Shown here: piece by piece, positions 63,615 to 64,000 of the stretch
Layout of the letters: the number at the start of each line of letters is the position of its first letter
Position numbering within the stretch: the stretch's first letter is position 1
NCBI GenBank assembly: GCA_016699325.1
Contig: CP064971.1
Location: forward strand, 868,001-932,000
Source of the DNA: Methanolinea sp.
GTDB taxonomy: Archaea > Halobacteriota > Methanomicrobia > Methanomicrobiales > Methanospirillaceae
DNA: 64,000 nt
Reading direction: 5' to 3'
Notes under the pieces: model-generated
Seen by the model: only the letters and a program-made list of their open reading frames with translations
What the model was told of the DNA's origin: nothing
Databases searched by the model: none
Translations under genes and position numbers: made by a program

Positions 63615-64000
63615 AGGATATTTCGGTCAGGGTGTTCCGGTATGACCCGGAAACCGATGAACAACCTCACTACCAGCACTACCTGGTTAAAGTCCGCGAA
63701 GGGGCACGGGTGCTGCACGTCCTGCATGCTATCCATGATGAGCATGACCCCACGCTTTCGTACCGTTACTGCTGCGGATCCGGCCAGTGCGGGAGCTGTG
63801 CAGTCAGGGTGGACGGCGAGCCGGTGCTTGCATGCACCGAAGAGGCACGGGACGGTATGACCATTGATCCGCTCGATCTCCCGATCCAGAAAGACCTTGA
63901 GGTGGACATGGAACCTTACCTGGAGGCGATATCCTCGCTCGAACCGGGTAGTGAGTTCCGGATGCCGACACAGGAAGAAGTCGAGGCCATCAAGCCGCTC
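63611..64000 (+). CDS. tfrB: CoM/CoB-dependent fumarate reductase subunit B (iron-sulfur), 5' part
   Basis: First 130 codons; the window ends inside the gene. MKDISVRVFRYDPETDEQPHYQHY is the start, then the plant-type 2Fe-2S ferredoxin motif RYCCGSGQCGSCAVRVDGEPVLAC (C-x4-C-x2-C...C). TfrB continues with two 4Fe-4S clusters and a heterodisulfide-reductase-like CCG part, which lie beyond the window. Starts in the tfrA stop (ATGA). Confidence 0.9.
   Translation, partial: MKDISVRVFRYDPETDEQPHYQHYLVKVREGARVLHVLHAIHDEHDPTLSYRYCCGSGQCGSCAVRVDGEPVLACTEEARDGMTIDPLDLPIQKDLEVDMEPYLEAISSLEPGSEFRMPTQEEVEAIKPL

Overview
The window looks like a chromosome segment of a methanogenic euryarchaeon, most likely order Methanomicrobiales (a Methanoregula/Methanolinea/Methanosphaerula-like organism). 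The evidence is the methanogenesis marker Mmp10 (McrA arginine methyltransferase), CoM/CoB-dependent fumarate reductase genes (tfrA, start of tfrB), the methanogen-type (type 2) seryl-tRNA synthetase, archaeal ribosomal proteins S15, S3Ae and L37e, an archaeal LSm protein, KEOPS Pcc1, SepF, and large secreted PEGA/PKD/SBBP proteins. Start codons include GTG and TTG, many genes have GGAGG-type ribosome binding sites, and TATA-like boxes are visible.

Layout. 1-1.2 kb: a structured GC-rich stretch and two tandem small secreted-protein genes, one of them broken. 1.8-22.0 kb: an accessory island ending at a tRNA-Thr(UGT) gene. It carries an IS1634-like element, three almost identical copies of a second IS1634-like element, a type I restriction-modification locus (hsdR, hsdM, an AlbA_2/ATPase gene, and an hsdS cut short by an IS), a primase-helicase replication module with two small partners, a PD-(D/E)XK-like gene, a divergent YaaA-like/RelE-like fusion gene, and a tyrosine integrase next to the tRNA. 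22.4-25.5 kb: a caspase-like DUF6642-type protein, DUF504, a broken amino acid permease and mmp10.

25.7-38.1 kb is a dense housekeeping block: rps15, a RecJ-like DHH protein, pcc1, serS, rps3ae, apgM, a methyltransferase-like gene and a PH-domain protein. It is followed by a convergent three-gene cluster of two regulators and a DUF5814-type helicase, then hypF. 38.1-45.3 kb encodes the cell surface: a nine-repeat PEGA protein and a 1186-residue SBBP/PKD protein that share a cohesin-like module (the second also ends in a dockerin-like pair), preceded by a strongly structured leader RNA, and then a DUF350 membrane protein.

45.5-64 kb holds lysS (class II), a HEAT protein, a DUF4388-like hypothetical behind a perfect palindrome, an Mth938-like pseudogene, a flavoprotein, an ABC-2 exporter, an Lhr-like helicase, ubiX, thioredoxin, initiator tRNA-Met, purF-rpl37e-lsm, a PUA protein, sepF-zpr1, aspartate kinase-purM and tfrAB.

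The most interesting candidates are the YaaA-like/RelE-like fusion with its divergent nuclease-like neighbour, the multi-stem leader at 44451-44547, the cohesin-like/dockerin-like surface pair, and the caspase-like protein beside the integration site. A caution: the three IS copies differ almost only by one-base indels, each in different places, and several pseudogenes also rest on single indels. Sequencing or assembly indel error should therefore be excluded before decay is believed.
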